A DNA stretch of 64,000 bases, taken from contig NZ_JAJKBJ010000016.1 of the NCBI RefSeq assembly GCF_023618015.1, positions 1-64,000 on the forward strand, written 5' to 3'. The translations under genes and the position numbers were made by a program. The notes under the pieces were generated by a model. The model was not told the origin of the DNA. It did no database searches and saw only the letters and a list, made by a program, of their open reading frames with translations. Position 1 is the first letter of the stretch; the number at the start of each line of letters is the position of its first letter. The DNA is from Legionella maioricensis. Lineage in GTDB: Bacteria > Pseudomonadota > Gammaproteobacteria > Legionellales > Legionellaceae. Of the stretch, positions 36,165 through 45,229 are shown piece after piece.

Positions 36165-37674
36165 ACTTGATGCTATTAGTGCCCTTGGCGCAAAACCATT
36201 ATCAGGTTCCAATCAGGCGGGGCAGGAATGTTATGAGCTGCCTGAATATATAGCTTTACATACTGAAATTCAAAAATTATCGAGAGTGGGGCAATCTTCA
36301 AGTGTTAATTGGACAACGATTATTGAAAACTCAGTTACCTTGTTAACCAATCATACTAAAGACATCCAAATTGCATCATATTTATCTTATAGTTTGTTTC
36401 GCCAATATCGGTTTCAGGGATTGGCGGTCGGGTTAAAATTTCTTGTGGATTTTATTCGAAATTTTTGGGATGTAGCTTATCCTCAAGGGCGTGAAAAAGT
36501 AAAAATTGAATTTCTAAACTGGTATGCTGCACAATCTATTAACTATTTAATGCAAATCCAATTAATTAAAGAAGACGGCGAGTTTCAAAAATCCATACTC
36601 AATTCGATTAAAAAACTGGAAAATGAACTATTAGCTCATGGAGCAAATATTGATTTTTTTTCGAGTTTAAGAAAAAAAATAGAATTAATTGAGGCCTTTT
36701 CAAATCTTCCTGAACCTGAAAAAACAGAAGAAAAGCAATCAGCCAAGCTGAATGAGACAACGCAGTATCCATCTAAAGAATCAAAAATAAATTTGGAATC
36801 CGCATTATTGATTTTAACCCAATCGGCGCGGGAATTAATGGGCAAAGAGCCATCCAATGCCTATTCTTATTATTTAAATCGCATTGCGGCCTGGAGCGGT
36901 ATAGAAGAAGCTCCGTTGAGTGAAGACGGGGTAACTTTAGTCAAATCGCCAGAGTATTTCAATCACGAGCGGATAAAAAAAGCTCAGGAAGCGGGTTACC
37001 CTACAGAACTTGCTGCAATTGCAGAGGAAATGATCCCCCAAGAACCCTTTTGGCTGGATTTACATTTTATTAGCCTTAATGCCTTAAGAAAACTGGATGG
37101 TTCATTTAATCCGGTAATCGAAATGATAAAACGTGAGTTTGTTAATTTTCTGGCTCGATTTCCATCTATTGAACAATTGAAATTTAGCGACGGGGTGCCT
37201 TTTCTAAGTGAACAATATAAAGAGCAGTTTGCCACTTTTTCAAAAGAGAAACTGCCAAATCTTGCAAGTCACATTACTGCATTATCGGCGATTGAACAAA
37301 AACAATTAAAACAAATGAAAGAAGTTCTTACTGAGAAGAATCAGCGTGGAGATCTTGCATCACTGGAGTTATTGAACAAGAACTCCATTAGTGGGAAGGT
37401 AAAGCTGTTGTCTTATATGGCAATCTGCGATTCATTGCTTAACCGTAATGAACAAGTCGTTTTAAAGCCTAATCTTACTTTTATTATTGAATTGGTTGAG
37501 CGCCATCAATTAATCACTTGGGAGCCCAGCCTGGCCTTAGAAGCACTTATTTTGGTTTATCGGTGCATGAAATTTTTAAAGAATAATATCCCTCCCCATC
37601 AAATGGAGCACGTTTTTTCTTTAATCACTCAAATTGATATGAAGACAGCAATAGAATTGTCTCAATTGCAATAA
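36154..37674 (+). CDS. tssA: T6SS assembly cap TssA
   Basis: A 506-residue TssA. The N-terminal ImpA_N domain occupies about residues 15-130, ending in LVDFIRNFWDVAYPQGREK, which is the family core. Middle and C-terminal parts are helical, containing a SAR-E-LMGKEPSNAYSYYLNRIAAW segment and an EMIPQEPFWLDLHF block typical of the VasJ-like subgroup. It initiates tube/sheath priming in the cytoplasm. This is the last gene of the plus-strand operon; the ATG at 36154 lies inside tssM. Confidence 0.92.
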   Translation: MMSKLDAISALGAKPLSGSNQAGQECYELPEYIALHTEIQKLSRVGQSSSVNWTTIIENSVTLLTNHTKDIQIASYLSYSLFRQYRFQGLAVGLKFLVDFIRNFWDVAYPQGREKVKIEFLNWYAAQSINYLMQIQLIKEDGEFQKSILNSIKKLENELLAHGANIDFFSSLRKKIELIEAFSNLPEPEKTEEKQSAKLNETTQYPSKESKINLESALLILTQSARELMGKEPSNAYSYYLNRIAAWSGIEEAPLSEDGVTLVKSPEYFNHERIKKAQEAGYPTELAAIAEEMIPQEPFWLDLHFISLNALRKLDGSFNPVIEMIKREFVNFLARFPSIEQLKFSDGVPFLSEQYKEQFATFSKEKLPNLASHITALSAIEQKQLKQMKEVLTEKNQRGDLASLELLNKNSISGKVKLLSYMAICDSLLNRNEQVVLKPNLTFIIELVERHQLITWEPSLALEALILVYRCMKFLKNNIPPHQMEHVFSLITQIDMKTAIELSQLQ

Positions 37675-38012
37675 ATCGGTATCCGTATCCTATGGACCGG
37701 GTAACCAACTACCTCTACCCCTTAATAGTGCTAAGACAGACAACTAACTTTCTTCCATGCGGCTCGAAAGGCTTCGAGATAGCGCTAAAGTGCCCTCATT
37801 GTCATTAGAAAAACGCCATCCCGAGCGTAGCGTGGGATCTACTCGATAGCGGGAGATCCTTCGTCGCAAGCTCCTCAGGATGACGAAAAAAGTTTTTTAA
37901 CTTAATGGCATTGAAGCGCTCCCTCAGTCCGAGGATAGACGCCGCTAAAACCCCTTGGCTTGACAGCCAAGGGACATCATATGGCCCATTGTGCTTCTAT
38001 ACCTGGCATGCT
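37675..38012. repeat. Intergenic stretch with dispersed GATGACG hairpin and a terminator-like stem
   Basis: After the T6SS operon, 37814-37885 is a further copy of the dispersed repeat (GCCATCCCGAGCGTAGCG at left, CTCCTCAGGATGACG at right, pairing with each other). A second stem, CCCTTGGCT/AGCCAAGGG with a TGAC loop (37952-37973), lies just beyond the convergent catalase-like gene's end; neither has a T-run. Confidence 0.7.
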
Positions 38013-38915
38013 CTATCGTTGGTGTTGGAAAAATAAGTTTTTATCGCCGTAATGTGAAGCCAATAAATAACTTTCTAACATGAGTGTTCCTATATGGTAC
38101 TCCGCACCTTGGTATTCGCCATACACTTCATAGATAGGGCCAAAAGGCACTTGTAAAAATGATGTTCTGAAGTCTTCACGGGAATTTTCAGGAATTAAAT
38201 CCTTTACCAGGTTGCTTGACCTGAAATATATCCGCTCTGGAAATATGGGAATGCCATTGTATTTACCTTCACTGGTCCATACAGCCAAATGCCACAAAGG
38301 CAGATCATTGGCAGGAGCACGTGTCCATTCAAATATTTTCTCAATGGCTTTCAACGTCCAGCTCGTTGGGTGAGGGATCTGATTGGAAAAATCTTTTGCA
38401 AAATAATTCCAATTCTCTTTTTGTCCCTCAAGCAAATTCATCACTTGCAAATTCAAAGAAGGATTTTTGGAAATTAAGATTTTAATAGCCATGCCAGGGA
38501 TATAGTTTTCATTGGTTGGAGGGGTTGCCAGAGAAAGACGTGCCAAACCAATGCCGCCGGTTTGATAAATACCAGTAAACGGGTGGTTTGCAGCAGGAAT
38601 AAATGCAATTTTGCCTACCGAACCATTGGCATGAATAATTTTCATTCGTCCCTCAGGTAATTCGTCGCTGGAATAGTCGAAAGTAGGTTTTAAGTTAAAC
38701 AATCCTTTTAGTTTTTGGAGGACTTCTTTAAAACTGTTGCCACTGAATGGTGGTAAAGGCTCTTCTTCATGACTTTGGGTAATTTCACTCCATAATAAAT
38801 CCCGCTTTTCTTCAGCCGCTAAGTCTTGGTAATTGCTCGGTAATTGAGCATATAAACCCGTGTTTAGGAAAGAATAGAGCAGTCCACTAATAATCAAAGT
38901 CCGACAACGATGCAT
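38013..38915 (-). CDS. Secreted catalase-related protein
   Basis: About 300 residues from MHRCRTLIISGLLYSFLNTG, whose ATG at 38915 has AAGGAG seven bases upstream; the frame's earlier start is unsupported. The N-terminus is a signal peptide ending near AQLPSN. The mature part has FTGIYQTGGIGLARLSLATPP and YIPGMAIKILIS, which resemble the beta-barrel core of catalase-superfamily proteins, plus FAKDFSNQIPHPTSWTLKAI. The canonical catalase haem Tyr motif and the catalytic His-Asn pair are not evident, so peroxide activity is not implied. Alternative: an unrelated secreted beta-barrel. Confidence 0.6.
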   Translation of the reverse strand: MHRCRTLIISGLLYSFLNTGLYAQLPSNYQDLAAEEKRDLLWSEITQSHEEEPLPPFSGNSFKEVLQKLKGLFNLKPTFDYSSDELPEGRMKIIHANGSVGKIAFIPAANHPFTGIYQTGGIGLARLSLATPPTNENYIPGMAIKILISKNPSLNLQVMNLLEGQKENWNYFAKDFSNQIPHPTSWTLKAIEKIFEWTRAPANDLPLWHLAVWTSEGKYNGIPIFPERIYFRSSNLVKDLIPENSREDFRTSFLQVPFGPIYEVYGEYQGAEYHIGTLMLESYLLASHYGDKNLFFQHQR

Positions 38916-39059
38916 CAAACGCTCCTTGTTATCAAAATTTATTTTTCTGACAGGGTATATGAAATGGAAAATCTTTTCTAATATTTTGTGGCAAATCTCT
39001 TTCCCTGCGGTATATTGAAGTTTCAATGGATTACTTTTTCAAAATTTATAGAGGGTTAA

Positions 39060-39626
39060 ATGAAATCAATTGGTGTTTATTTGGGTGCTAAGTTTGGTAA
39101 TGATAGTGAGTTTTGTGAAGCTGCAATTTTACTGGGTAAGCAAATTGCCAGGATGAATTTAACTCTAATATACGGTGCTTCGAGCACAGGTATGATGGGA
39201 CTTTTAGCTACCACGGTGAAAGAGCATGGCGGTACGGTCATAGGAGTTACGACCAATCACCTGATAGAAAAGGAAAAACCGTTGACTATATTAGATGAAT
39301 TACATGTAGTTGATTCGATGCAGGAACGAAAGAAAATGATGGCAAAGTTGGCCGATGCATTTATTGTGATGCCAGGTGGTCTTGGGACGTTTGAAGAAGC
39401 GTTTGAAACATGGAATGCAATAAAAATCGGGGTGCTGCAAAAACAGATTGGCTTCCTTAATATAAATGGTTATTTTGACGGACTATTCTCCTTTATTGGA
39501 ACGTGCGTACAAAGCGGTTTTTTATCAAAAAAAGATGAACATATCCCTGTAATTCAATCCAATGTGAATTCACTGCTGGTAGAGATGCTGCAATTGTCGA
39601 TTCCAGCTACTGAGGTCTTGGGATAG
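39060..39626 (+). CDS. LOG-family (TIGR00730 Rossmann) protein
   Basis: A 188-residue member of the LOG/cytokinin-phosphoribohydrolase family, which cleaves N-glycosidic bonds of nucleotide 5'-monophosphates. It has GASSTGMMG near residue 40 and the signature PGGLGTFEE near residue 103, the usual PGGxGTxxE with the catalytic Glu. GAGGG precedes the ATG. The length is normal. It is convergent with the membrane gene at 39694, with a strong hairpin between. Confidence 0.92.
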   Translation: MKSIGVYLGAKFGNDSEFCEAAILLGKQIARMNLTLIYGASSTGMMGLLATTVKEHGGTVIGVTTNHLIEKEKPLTILDELHVVDSMQERKKMMAKLADAFIVMPGGLGTFEEAFETWNAIKIGVLQKQIGFLNINGYFDGLFSFIGTCVQSGFLSKKDEHIPVIQSNVNSLLVEMLQLSIPATEVLG

Positions 39627-39629
39627 ATC

Positions 39630-39671
39630 GCCCCCAAACAGGGTACTTTTCAAAGTACCCTGTTTGGGGGC
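39630..39671. terminator. Perfect 20-bp stem between convergent genes
   Basis: Bases 39630-39649 and 39652-39671 are perfect inverse complements, with a two-base loop and a stem starting GCCCCC and ending at ACTTT/AAAGT. It lies 4 bases after the LOG stop and 22 bases before the stop of the convergent gene, so it suits bidirectional termination, although the flanking T-runs are short. Confidence 0.75.
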
Positions 39672-39693
39672 ATTACTTCAGATTATATCCTCA

Positions 39694-40092
39694 TCAGGCC
39701 TCAGTCTGTTTTAACTGCTTGGCTCTTGGAGTAAGTACTGCCAGAATGATTGCACATAAAAGGAGTGCCGGTACATCTCCCAGCAGATGTCCCATATGTT
39801 CACGATAATAAAATGCCTGCACAGCCATGATACCGCCATGAACGATACTTGACCAAACCGTAAACCAGATAAGGCTCAGATTCTCTAAAGGATTAAAAGC
39901 TGCCAGGATTAAAAACACCCCAAGGGTTGCATAGATTCCAAGTATCATCTGCAGATAGGGTGAAACACCTGCTGCGTGCCAAGCCCAACCTGCTGGCCAA
40001 AAAACGGTTAAGGGATAAATGCCAAAAATAAACATTAAACCGATAAGGATCAAAACAACTCTTAAAATCCTGACTCTTTGAACTAGCTCCAT
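39694..40092 (-). CDS. Four-helix membrane protein, DUF6632-like
   Basis: A 132-residue integral membrane protein with four hydrophobic segments at about 9-29, 45-65, 72-92 and 105-122. The first hairpin contains YPLTVFWPAGWAWH, and the short loop before helix four has EHMGHLLGDVPALLLC. The pattern resembles DUF6632 proteins of unknown function; I assign that by eye only. No catalytic residues are apparent. Probably monocistronic. Confidence 0.65.
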   Translation of the reverse strand: MELVQRVRILRVVLILIGLMFIFGIYPLTVFWPAGWAWHAAGVSPYLQMILGIYATLGVFLILAAFNPLENLSLIWFTVWSSIVHGGIMAVQAFYYREHMGHLLGDVPALLLCAIILAVLTPRAKQLKQTEA

Positions 40093-40196
40093 GTTTTTTC
40101 TCTATTGAAAGTGACTGTTATTGGGAATATCCATATTGCTAAGATAAGTATAGCAATAAAATGTTAGTGTCAAAGCAGACCAGTCTTCATCGGGTA

Positions 40197-40619
40197 TTAT
40201 CGATTCAGAACAGAGGCAGTCATTCTGGAAATACAGGTCTTTTTACCGGCTTCATTAAAAATATCAATTTGCCAAATTTGAGTGGTACGTCCCAGATGAA
40301 TAGGCGAAGTGACCGCTCTAACCAGGCCTTCTCTAACTGAACGAATGTGATTGGCATTAATTTCCAGGCCAACACAATAAAATTGATTGGGATCAATGAC
40401 TGCATTTGCCGCCATACTGGCAACTGTTTCGGCCAGGGCCATGTTGGCTCCGCCATGAAGAATACCTATCGGTTGTTTGGTTCGGTCATTTACAGGCATC
40501 GTGGCTGATAAAAAATCCTCGCCCACTTCGGTAAATTGAATACCAAGAAATTCAACCATGGTATTTTTGCCAATCCGATTTAACTCTTCTATAGAAATTT
40601 CTCTGAACCATATAGCCAT
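40197..40619 (-). CDS. Hotdog-fold acyl-CoA thioesterase (PaaI/YdiI-like)
   Basis: About 140 residues from MAIWFREISIEEL. The ATG at 40619 has GGAG upstream; four more residues would follow from the earlier start and look spurious. The hotdog signature is HGGANMALAETVASMAAN, with the catalytic Glu in the helix, preceded by the NDRTKQPIGILHGG loop. The family includes YdiI/MenI, which hydrolyses DHNA-CoA, and PaaI, which acts on phenylacetyl-CoA. Substrate here is unknown; no menaquinone or phenylacetate genes adjoin. Confidence 0.88.
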   Translation of the reverse strand: MAIWFREISIEELNRIGKNTMVEFLGIQFTEVGEDFLSATMPVNDRTKQPIGILHGGANMALAETVASMAANAVIDPNQFYCVGLEINANHIRSVREGLVRAVTSPIHLGRTTQIWQIDIFNEAGKKTCISRMTASVLNR

Positions 40620-40792
40620 TTTTATCTCCATGTAACAAGGTTAATTATAGTAAGTCTCTCCCTAAAATGATCTTGGTATCAGCTATTTATCATTTAATAC
40701 TTTTAAAGTGTAAGAAGGCAGCTTAGTATATTTTATAGATGAGTGGGTGCGGTAGAATAAATTAATCATAAATAGAAATGGAGAAATAAATT

Positions 40793-41587
40793 ATGGACTT
40801 GCAGCTCAATGGTAAAACAGCTCTGGTAACAGGCTCTACTGCTGGAATTGGCTTTGCCATTGTAGAAGTATTAGCTCGTGAAGGGGCGGCGGTAGTAATC
40901 AATGGCCGTTCCGAAGAGCGGATTAAGCAGGCAATCCAAAAAATAAAAGCCAGCGTTCCCTCTGCTCAATTGATTGCAGCACCGGCTGATATAAGTAACC
41001 CAAAAGAGATAGAAGCTTTAATTCATCAAGTGCCCACGGTGGATATTCTGGTCAATAATGCAGGTATTTACGAAGTAAAACCCTTTATCAATATTTCAGA
41101 TGAAGAGTGGTTGCGTATGTTTAATACTAATGTGATGAGTGGGGTTCGTTTAAGCCGCCATTATCTTGCATCCATGCTGAAGCAAAACTGGGGAAGGATT
41201 ATTTTTATTTCCAGCGAATCAGGATTACAAATTCCCGCAGAGATGGTCCATTATGGCATGAGTAAGACCGCTCAATTAGCGATTGCTCGCGGCATTGCTG
41301 AAACAACCGCAGGTACTCAGGTTACTGTTAATTCCATTCTTCCAGGCCCTACGAGTAGCGAAGGTATAGTCCAGTTTGTCAAAAGTATTGGAAAAGAACA
41401 AAGCAAATCGCCAGAACAAGTTGAAAAAGATGTATTCACTACAATGAGACCTTCCTCATTAATCAAACGTTTTGCTGCTCCTGAAGAAATTGCCAATATG
41501 GTTGCGTTTATATGCAGTCCGTTATCCGCAGCGACCAATGGGGCGTCTGTTCGAGTGGATGGTGGTATTTTGCGTTCTATCGCATAA
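40793..41587 (+). CDS. Short-chain dehydrogenase/reductase
   Basis: A 264-residue classical SDR. TGSTAGIG (13-20) binds the cofactor, NGRSEER suggests NADP, NNAG (about 89-92) follows, the catalytic Ser is in ISSES, and the Tyr-Lys pair is YGMSK. The C-terminus has VDGGILRS. GGAG precedes the ATG by 7 bases. The substrate cannot be inferred; it follows the thioesterase divergently and precedes a UspA gene by ~88 bases. Confidence 0.92.
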   Translation: MDLQLNGKTALVTGSTAGIGFAIVEVLAREGAAVVINGRSEERIKQAIQKIKASVPSAQLIAAPADISNPKEIEALIHQVPTVDILVNNAGIYEVKPFINISDEEWLRMFNTNVMSGVRLSRHYLASMLKQNWGRIIFISSESGLQIPAEMVHYGMSKTAQLAIARGIAETTAGTQVTVNSILPGPTSSEGIVQFVKSIGKEQSKSPEQVEKDVFTTMRPSSLIKRFAAPEEIANMVAFICSPLSAATNGASVRVDGGILRSIA

Positions 41588-41675
41588 TACTAAAAGGGTA
41601 GCCTGATTGTTGAAAGTTAATTCTGGAAAATACATTAAATGCTCTTGAGACTTGTCAATCATGTAAGGAGAGACC

Positions 41676-42125
41676 GTGATATATAAGCATATTATGATAG
41701 CGGTTGATGGAAGCGACACTTCCGCTTTAGCCATGCAGGAAGCCATTAGAATGACTAAAGACCAAAAGGCTACTTTACGCATTGTCTATATAGTGGATGA
41801 AAGTTTTGTTCATGATGGTGAAGCCGTCATTGATTATGATGTTCTTTGGGAGTCCGCAAGAAAAGACGGACAAAAAATTTTAAATGAAATGGAAGAGATT
41901 GCTCGTCAAGCCAAAATTAAATTTGAAAGTCAGCTTATTGAGCTCAAAGCGTTTCAAGGCAACATTGCTGAGAAAATTAACGAAGCCACCGAAAGTCAAC
42001 CTACAGATCTATTAGTTATTGGAACTCATGGTCGTCGTGGTTTTAATAGGTTACTTTTGGGCAGTGTAGCCGAGAACGTCGTTAGAATCGCCACCAAACC
42101 AGTGTTGCTTATTCGAGGAGAATAA
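41676..42125 (+). CDS. Universal stress protein UspA-like
   Basis: A 149-residue Usp domain with GTG start and AAGGAGAG upstream. It has the N-terminal strand HIMIAVDGSDTS, and the ATP-binding motif GTHGRRGFNRLLLGSVAENV near the C-terminus (the G-2x-G-9x-G(S/T) pattern), ending VLLIRGE. It therefore belongs to the nucleotide-binding Usp group. A close relative lies at 47762-48220; the two bracket the archease-RtcB and aminopeptidase genes. Confidence 0.93.
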   Translation: MIYKHIMIAVDGSDTSALAMQEAIRMTKDQKATLRIVYIVDESFVHDGEAVIDYDVLWESARKDGQKILNEMEEIARQAKIKFESQLIELKAFQGNIAEKINEATESQPTDLLVIGTHGRRGFNRLLLGSVAENVVRIATKPVLLIRGE

Positions 42126-42324
42126 CCTGTTTTTTTCATTTGATGGTGCAGTTGCGTCTTTCTTCTCATGCCTACGTGTCGTAGGAAAACAGATAAAACC
42201 TGTTATAAAATCAGCTCAGTGCCCTCCTTAGTCGGACGGCTATGGATTGGTATAGTTGTATGGTGGCGATAAGATAAGATGATAAGGATTGATAATACGA
42301 TGTGTTTGCTGCAGGTATCAACGC

Positions 42325-42747
42325 ATGACCGTTGAAAAAAAATGGGAACATTTTATCCACGAAGCAGATATAGGAGTCAGGGGTGTGGGTCCTACTTTAC
42401 CTGATGCCTTTGAAATGGGCGCGTTAGCTTTAACCAATGTGATTACGAACTCCGACGCCGTTAAGCCGGTCAAATCAGTGCATGTCTCTTGTGAGGCACC
42501 TAATCAGGAAATTTTATTCACCGATTGGTTAAATGCCATTATTTATAATATGGCCATCCACAACATGCTATTTTCTGAATTTCACATAACCATAGAAAAT
42601 GGAACATTAGAGGCTATTATTAAGGGAGAGGCAGTTGATCGAAAGCGTCATCAGCCGATTGTAGAAATTAAAGGGGCTACGTATACCGAGCTAAAAGTAG
42701 TCAAAAAAGATGAGATATGGATAGCTCAGTGTATTGTGGATGTCTAA
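42325..42747 (+). CDS. Archease, activator of RtcB
   Basis: A 140-residue archease, chosen from the ATG at 42325 (MTVEKKWEHF); upstream in-frame codons code for an unlikely Cys-rich lead. Family features are HEADIGVRGVGPTLPDAFE near the N-terminus, with the metal-binding acidic residues, and the central EILFTDWLNAIIY. Archease helps guanylate RtcB and allows multiple turnovers. It sits 32 bases before rtcB and is surely co-transcribed. Confidence 0.93.
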   Translation: MTVEKKWEHFIHEADIGVRGVGPTLPDAFEMGALALTNVITNSDAVKPVKSVHVSCEAPNQEILFTDWLNAIIYNMAIHNMLFSEFHITIENGTLEAIIKGEAVDRKRHQPIVEIKGATYTELKVVKKDEIWIAQCIVDV

Positions 42748-42779
42748 TTATTTAATGTATTGATTAAGAGAGGAATATA

Positions 42780-44210
42780 ATGGATTTAACCCTCTTGGAA
42801 AAAATAAACGACTTTGAATGGCAAATTCCCAGGCATGGAACTATGCAAGTCCCGGGAGTCATTTTTGCATCAGAGCAGTTAGTTACTGACATGGATATGA
42901 AAGTTTATGAACAATTATCCAATGTAGCCACATTACCGGGAATCGTTCAGGGAGCTTACGCCATGCCCGATGCTCATTGGGGATATGGTTTCCCTATTGG
43001 TGGGGTTGCCGCTTTTGATCCGGAACGAGGCGGGGTTGTGTGTGCCGGAGGGGTAGGATTTGATATTTCTTGCGGAGTAAGGCTCTTATCCACCGGTTTA
43101 AAACGCTCTGAACTGGAACCCTTCAAAGAACCAATGGCGGATGCCTTATTTGCTCATATCCCTGCGGGTGTTGGCAGTAAAAGCCGTATTCATTTAACCA
43201 TAAAAAAGTTGGATGACATGTTACGGGGGGGAGCTCAGTGGGCAGTCAAGCAAGGATATGGTGAACGCGATGATCTAGAACGCATCGAGGATCATGGCTG
43301 TGTCGAAGGGGCTCTTCCTGAATATGTTTCTGAGCAGGCCAAAAAACGCCAAAAGAATGAAATGGGCACTTTAGGTTCGGGCAATCACTATCTGGAGATT
43401 CAGGAAGTTAACCAAATTTATTGTCCGCAATCGGCGGCGGCCTTTGGTTTGAACGAAGGCGATATTGTGGTGAGCATCCATTGCGGTTCACGCGGATTAG
43501 GACATCAAATTGGAACAGATTATTTACGTTCCATGTTAATCAATGCGCAACGAGAGGGCTTTAAGCTGATCGACAGAGAACTGGCGTGCGCCCCTATTTA
43601 CTCTGCAAGCGGTGAACGCTATTTAGGAGCCATGCGTGCAGCTATTAATTGCGCCTTGGCCAATCGTGAAATAATTACTCATTTTATGCGTGAGGTGTTT
43701 CAAGACGTGCTACCCGGCACCAGGATAGAGCTGATTTATGATGTCTCTCACAATACCTGTAAAGAAGAATACCATGAGGTTGATGGCAAGTTCTTGCGCT
43801 TATTTGTCCATCGTAAGGGGGCAACCCACGCATTAGGACCAGGTCACCCCAAATTACCTAAAGTGTTCACCCATGTTGGGCAACCAGTCATCATTGGGGG
43901 CAGCATGGGAACCGCTTCTTATGTTTTAGTTGGTACAAAAATGTCGGAAAATAAATCATTCGGCTCCGCCTGTCATGGTGCCGGCCGTGCAATGAGTCGG
44001 CATCAAGCCATGAAAAAATGGAGTGGGAGTGAAATCATCCGCCAGCTTGCTGAGCAAGGTATTTTGATTCGCAGTGGTTCCTACCGCGGAGTAGCAGAAG
44101 AAGCGCCCCAGGCTTATAAAAATGTTGATTTAGTCGTTAATTCCGCTCAGGAGTCCGGTTTAGCAAAGAAGGTGGCCAAGCTCACTCCGGTGATTTGTGT
44201 TAAGGGGTAG
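42780..44210 (+). CDS. rtcB: RNA-splicing ligase RtcB
   Basis: A 476-residue RtcB, a GTP- and Mn-dependent ligase that joins 2',3'-cyclic phosphate or 3'-phosphate RNA ends to 5'-OH ends. It shows MPDAHWGYGFPIGGVAAF, the metal Cys in GVGFDISCGVRL, GSGNHYLEI, IHCGSRGLGHQIG, SHNTCKEE and HRKGATHALGPG, and the guanylated His in ACHGAGRAMSR. GAGAGG precedes the ATG. With archease it forms an RNA-repair pair; no rtcA or rtcR is present here. Confidence 0.97.
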   Translation: MDLTLLEKINDFEWQIPRHGTMQVPGVIFASEQLVTDMDMKVYEQLSNVATLPGIVQGAYAMPDAHWGYGFPIGGVAAFDPERGGVVCAGGVGFDISCGVRLLSTGLKRSELEPFKEPMADALFAHIPAGVGSKSRIHLTIKKLDDMLRGGAQWAVKQGYGERDDLERIEDHGCVEGALPEYVSEQAKKRQKNEMGTLGSGNHYLEIQEVNQIYCPQSAAAFGLNEGDIVVSIHCGSRGLGHQIGTDYLRSMLINAQREGFKLIDRELACAPIYSASGERYLGAMRAAINCALANREIITHFMREVFQDVLPGTRIELIYDVSHNTCKEEYHEVDGKFLRLFVHRKGATHALGPGHPKLPKVFTHVGQPVIIGGSMGTASYVLVGTKMSENKSFGSACHGAGRAMSRHQAMKKWSGSEIIRQLAEQGILIRSGSYRGVAEEAPQAYKNVDLVVNSAQESGLAKKVAKLTPVICVKG

Positions 44211-44325
44211 GTTGGAAATGAATCACTGAGGTTGCATCATAAAAAAAGAGCCTATATCATTCTTCTGTAGTTCAGAGTACCCAAATTAATTGGGTAAATC
44301 AGTGACTTAGGGATAAGGAATTGTA

Positions 44326-45054
44326 ATGGGCCTCCATGAAAAAAGCACCCCGCTAAATAATGAATTAGGCATTTCGAAGGGGGCAGTTGCCCAAAGACGT
44401 GCAGAATTGATTGCCGCGAAATTTTCAGGTTACGCAGGAATAATGCCGAATAAGGTCCCCGTTGTTAAACCTTTGGCTGGTACGCCAATAGAATCCGGAA
44501 AAGCACTCAGTCACCCTACCCGATCAAGACCAGTTTTTTCTCATAGACCGCCTTCTCGTCGAAAGGATACAAGAGTTCATTTTTTTGCAGAAAAAGTGGA
44601 AAACAGTAATGAGTTAACCAGCCCGCCTTTGGCGGCTAATCTGGCCGGCTTACTTAAAAAAGCGATATCCGATGCTGAACGTTGCTATCGAGAACACTAT
44701 CAAAACGGTAGTTGCTCGAGACAGCCCAACGGGTGGTTCAGTTGGTGGCGCCATGGCGCGGCCGGACAAGAAAAAGCTGGGGAGGTTTGTGTAACTGCTC
44801 AGGAAGAAGATACTTGTGATTCATTATTAGATAAAATGCGCCTTTTTTTCGATAGTCCAGAAACACGGTATAATAATCATTCTTTTGCTTCCTATTTATT
44901 AGATGAACTGGATAAATTGCTGCATCATTTTTCATTACCTGGCTGTAAAGTGGAAGAGGGAGCTTATGACAAAGATTCATGGTTTGCTGTTGCTGTACAA
45001 TTAGGAAAAATAGTCCCTGTAGCGGAAAATGGTGATGCTCTGGTGATGAGTTAG
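44326..45054 (+). CDS. Orphan with a WWRHG motif, possible Legionella effector
   Basis: A 242-residue protein; AAGGAA precedes the ATG. The N-terminal half is basic, Pro/Ser-rich and looks disordered, followed by RRKDTRVHFFAEKVENSNEL and PPLAANLAGLLKKAISDAE. The stretch NGWFSWWRHGAAGQEKA resembles a short motif I associate with several Legionella proteins (Phe-Phe-Ser-x-Trp-Arg-His-Gly). The C-terminal part is acidic and helical. No enzyme motif is visible. Effector or regulatory function is a guess based on lineage-like composition. Confidence 0.65.
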   Translation: MGLHEKSTPLNNELGISKGAVAQRRAELIAAKFSGYAGIMPNKVPVVKPLAGTPIESGKALSHPTRSRPVFSHRPPSRRKDTRVHFFAEKVENSNELTSPPLAANLAGLLKKAISDAERCYREHYQNGSCSRQPNGWFSWWRHGAAGQEKAGEVCVTAQEEDTCDSLLDKMRLFFDSPETRYNNHSFASYLLDELDKLLHHFSLPGCKVEEGAYDKDSWFAVAVQLGKIVPVAENGDALVMS

Positions 45055-45123
45055 ACCGTAATAGAGAATGTCAACAATCTACTGCCACGATTTCAGATGA
45101 TGTCCCCACATCCTCAACCTCTT

Positions 45124-45223
45124 CGTCGTCCTGAGCATCCCCACGTCGTCCTGAGCGCCTTTACATCATCCCGAGCACCTTTACGTCATCCCGAGTGAAG
45201 CGAGGGATCTCCTGAATGTGGCA
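45124..45223 (+). repeat. Left arm: 20-bp repeat array beside the GIY-YIG gene
   Basis: Five consecutive 20-base units: 45124, 45144, 45164 and 45184 each begin C(G/A)TC(G/A)TCC(T/C)GAG, and the last (45204) is GGGATCTCCTGAATGTGGCA. The array is inverted relative to the right arm at 45620-45790. It ends 7 bases before the GIY-YIG gene's stop. Confidence 0.85.
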
Positions 45224-45229
45224 CACGAC

